Source: Thiohalocapsa halophila (lineage in GTDB: Bacteria > Pseudomonadota > Gammaproteobacteria > Chromatiales > Chromatiaceae). From it: 64,000 bases of DNA. Position numbers and translations under genes: made by a program. The stretch lies in contig NZ_NRRV01000008.1 in the NCBI RefSeq assembly GCF_016583825.1, forward strand, positions 47,860-111,859, in the 5' to 3' direction. Below, piece by piece: positions 63,772 to 64,000 of the stretch (position 1 is the stretch's first letter; the number at the start of each line of letters is the position of its first letter). The notes beneath the pieces were generated by a model. The model was not told where the DNA came from. It searched no databases and saw only the letters and a program-made list of their open reading frames with translations.

Positions 63772-64000
63772 ATGGGCGGGGTCCTGGGGTCGATGCTGGC
63801 GCTGCCTTTCTTCTTGCTGGCGGGCTTGTGTCTGCCGCTGTTTCCACTGAGCATCGCCGTCAATCGCGTCGTGCAGCGCCAGCCGACGGACGCCGGCGAC
63901 CGGCTGGCGGAGCCGGGCACCAAGGCCTTGGTGCTGGTGGCGCTGCCGCTGGCGGGCGTCGCGCTGCTGGCGGTGGGGCGCTGGCTCGCGGGGGACAGCG
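63772..64000 (+). CDS. Membrane protein, 5' part only
   Basis: Starts three bases after the NuoL-like gene and runs off the window. The 76 visible residues contain a first helix (VLGSMLALPFFLLAGLCLPLFPLSIAV), a polar loop with RVVQRQPTDAGDRLAEPG and a second helix (ALVLVALPLAGVALLAVGRWLAG). No family can be named. Tight spacing implies cotranscription with the NuoL-like gene. It may be the small unknown membrane protein found between dabB and dabA in some operons, or another antiporter subunit. Confidence 0.5.
   Translation, partial: MGGVLGSMLALPFFLLAGLCLPLFPLSIAVNRVVQRQPTDAGDRLAEPGTKALVLVALPLAGVALLAVGRWLAGDS

Overview
The window is GC-rich, densely coded bacterial chromosome. Its conserved blocks are gammaproteobacterial in type: rimP-nusA-infB-rbfA-truB-rpsO-pnp, ffh next to a ypjD-like gene, and an H-NS-family protein. 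A sulfide:quinone oxidoreductase with a companion peptide, two complete Mrp/Mbh-type cation antiporter modules and a further NuoL-like gene at the right edge suggest a sulfur-oxidising, salt- or alkali-adapted member of the Chromatiales/Ectothiorhodospiraceae. No rRNA or marker gene is present that would fix the genus.

Layout. 1-3 kb is accessory: the end of a DUF481 porin-like gene, a frameshifted DruA-like (DUF4338) defence gene and a BrnTA toxin-antitoxin pair. 3.2-10.8 kb carries a DUF1576 membrane protein, then DUF3611, DUF3124 and a six-gene antiporter module in the order E-F-G-(DUF4040+MnhB)-C-D, the order of the MbhA-H half of membrane-bound hydrogenases. 10.9-14.6 kb is a decayed accessory patch: a lipoprotein, an orphan NarL-type regulator, an RRM-like protein, an H-NS variant, an integrase stump and tRNA-Ala(CGC). 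14.8-16.4 kb holds the arsenosugar pair arsS and a TIGR04282 glycosyltransferase.

16.6-25.8 kb carries ypjD-like (divergent), ffh and the urease operon ureDABC-[MntA/HepT]-EFG-yidD. The toxin-antitoxin pair interrupts the operon, and its HepT lacks the catalytic histidine. 25.9-35.3 kb is mixed: AI-2E-type permease, HIRAN protein, a broken exported protein, sqr with a 59-aa companion, L,D-transpeptidase, FKBP-like protein, agmatine deiminase, HdeD, TerB and SprT. 35.4-44.7 kb is the translation/RNA operon, with a visible promoter, a leader terminator and an rpsO leader hairpin.

44.8-48.7 kb has an EamA transporter, a 2OG-Fe oxygenase, a DUF5132/HMA2/membrane-peptide trio and an FkbM methyltransferase. 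48.9-55.0 kb is a second antiporter operon, mrpA(B)-C-D-E-F-G. 55.1-60.5 kb has a second RRM-like paralogue and an RND efflux pair. 60.5-64 kb has a Uma2 nuclease, then a NuoL-like protein in which residues of the usual ion path are replaced, followed by a truncated membrane gene. The last two may begin a DabB/DabA-type inorganic-carbon uptake locus.

The main themes are cation/proton bioenergetics, nitrogen release with acid/base effects (urease, agmatine deiminase), sulfide oxidation, and remnants of defence and mobile elements. The items least explained by known families are the two RRM-like paralogues, the sqr-linked peptide, the stand-alone Mbh-type module and the altered NuoL-like protein.
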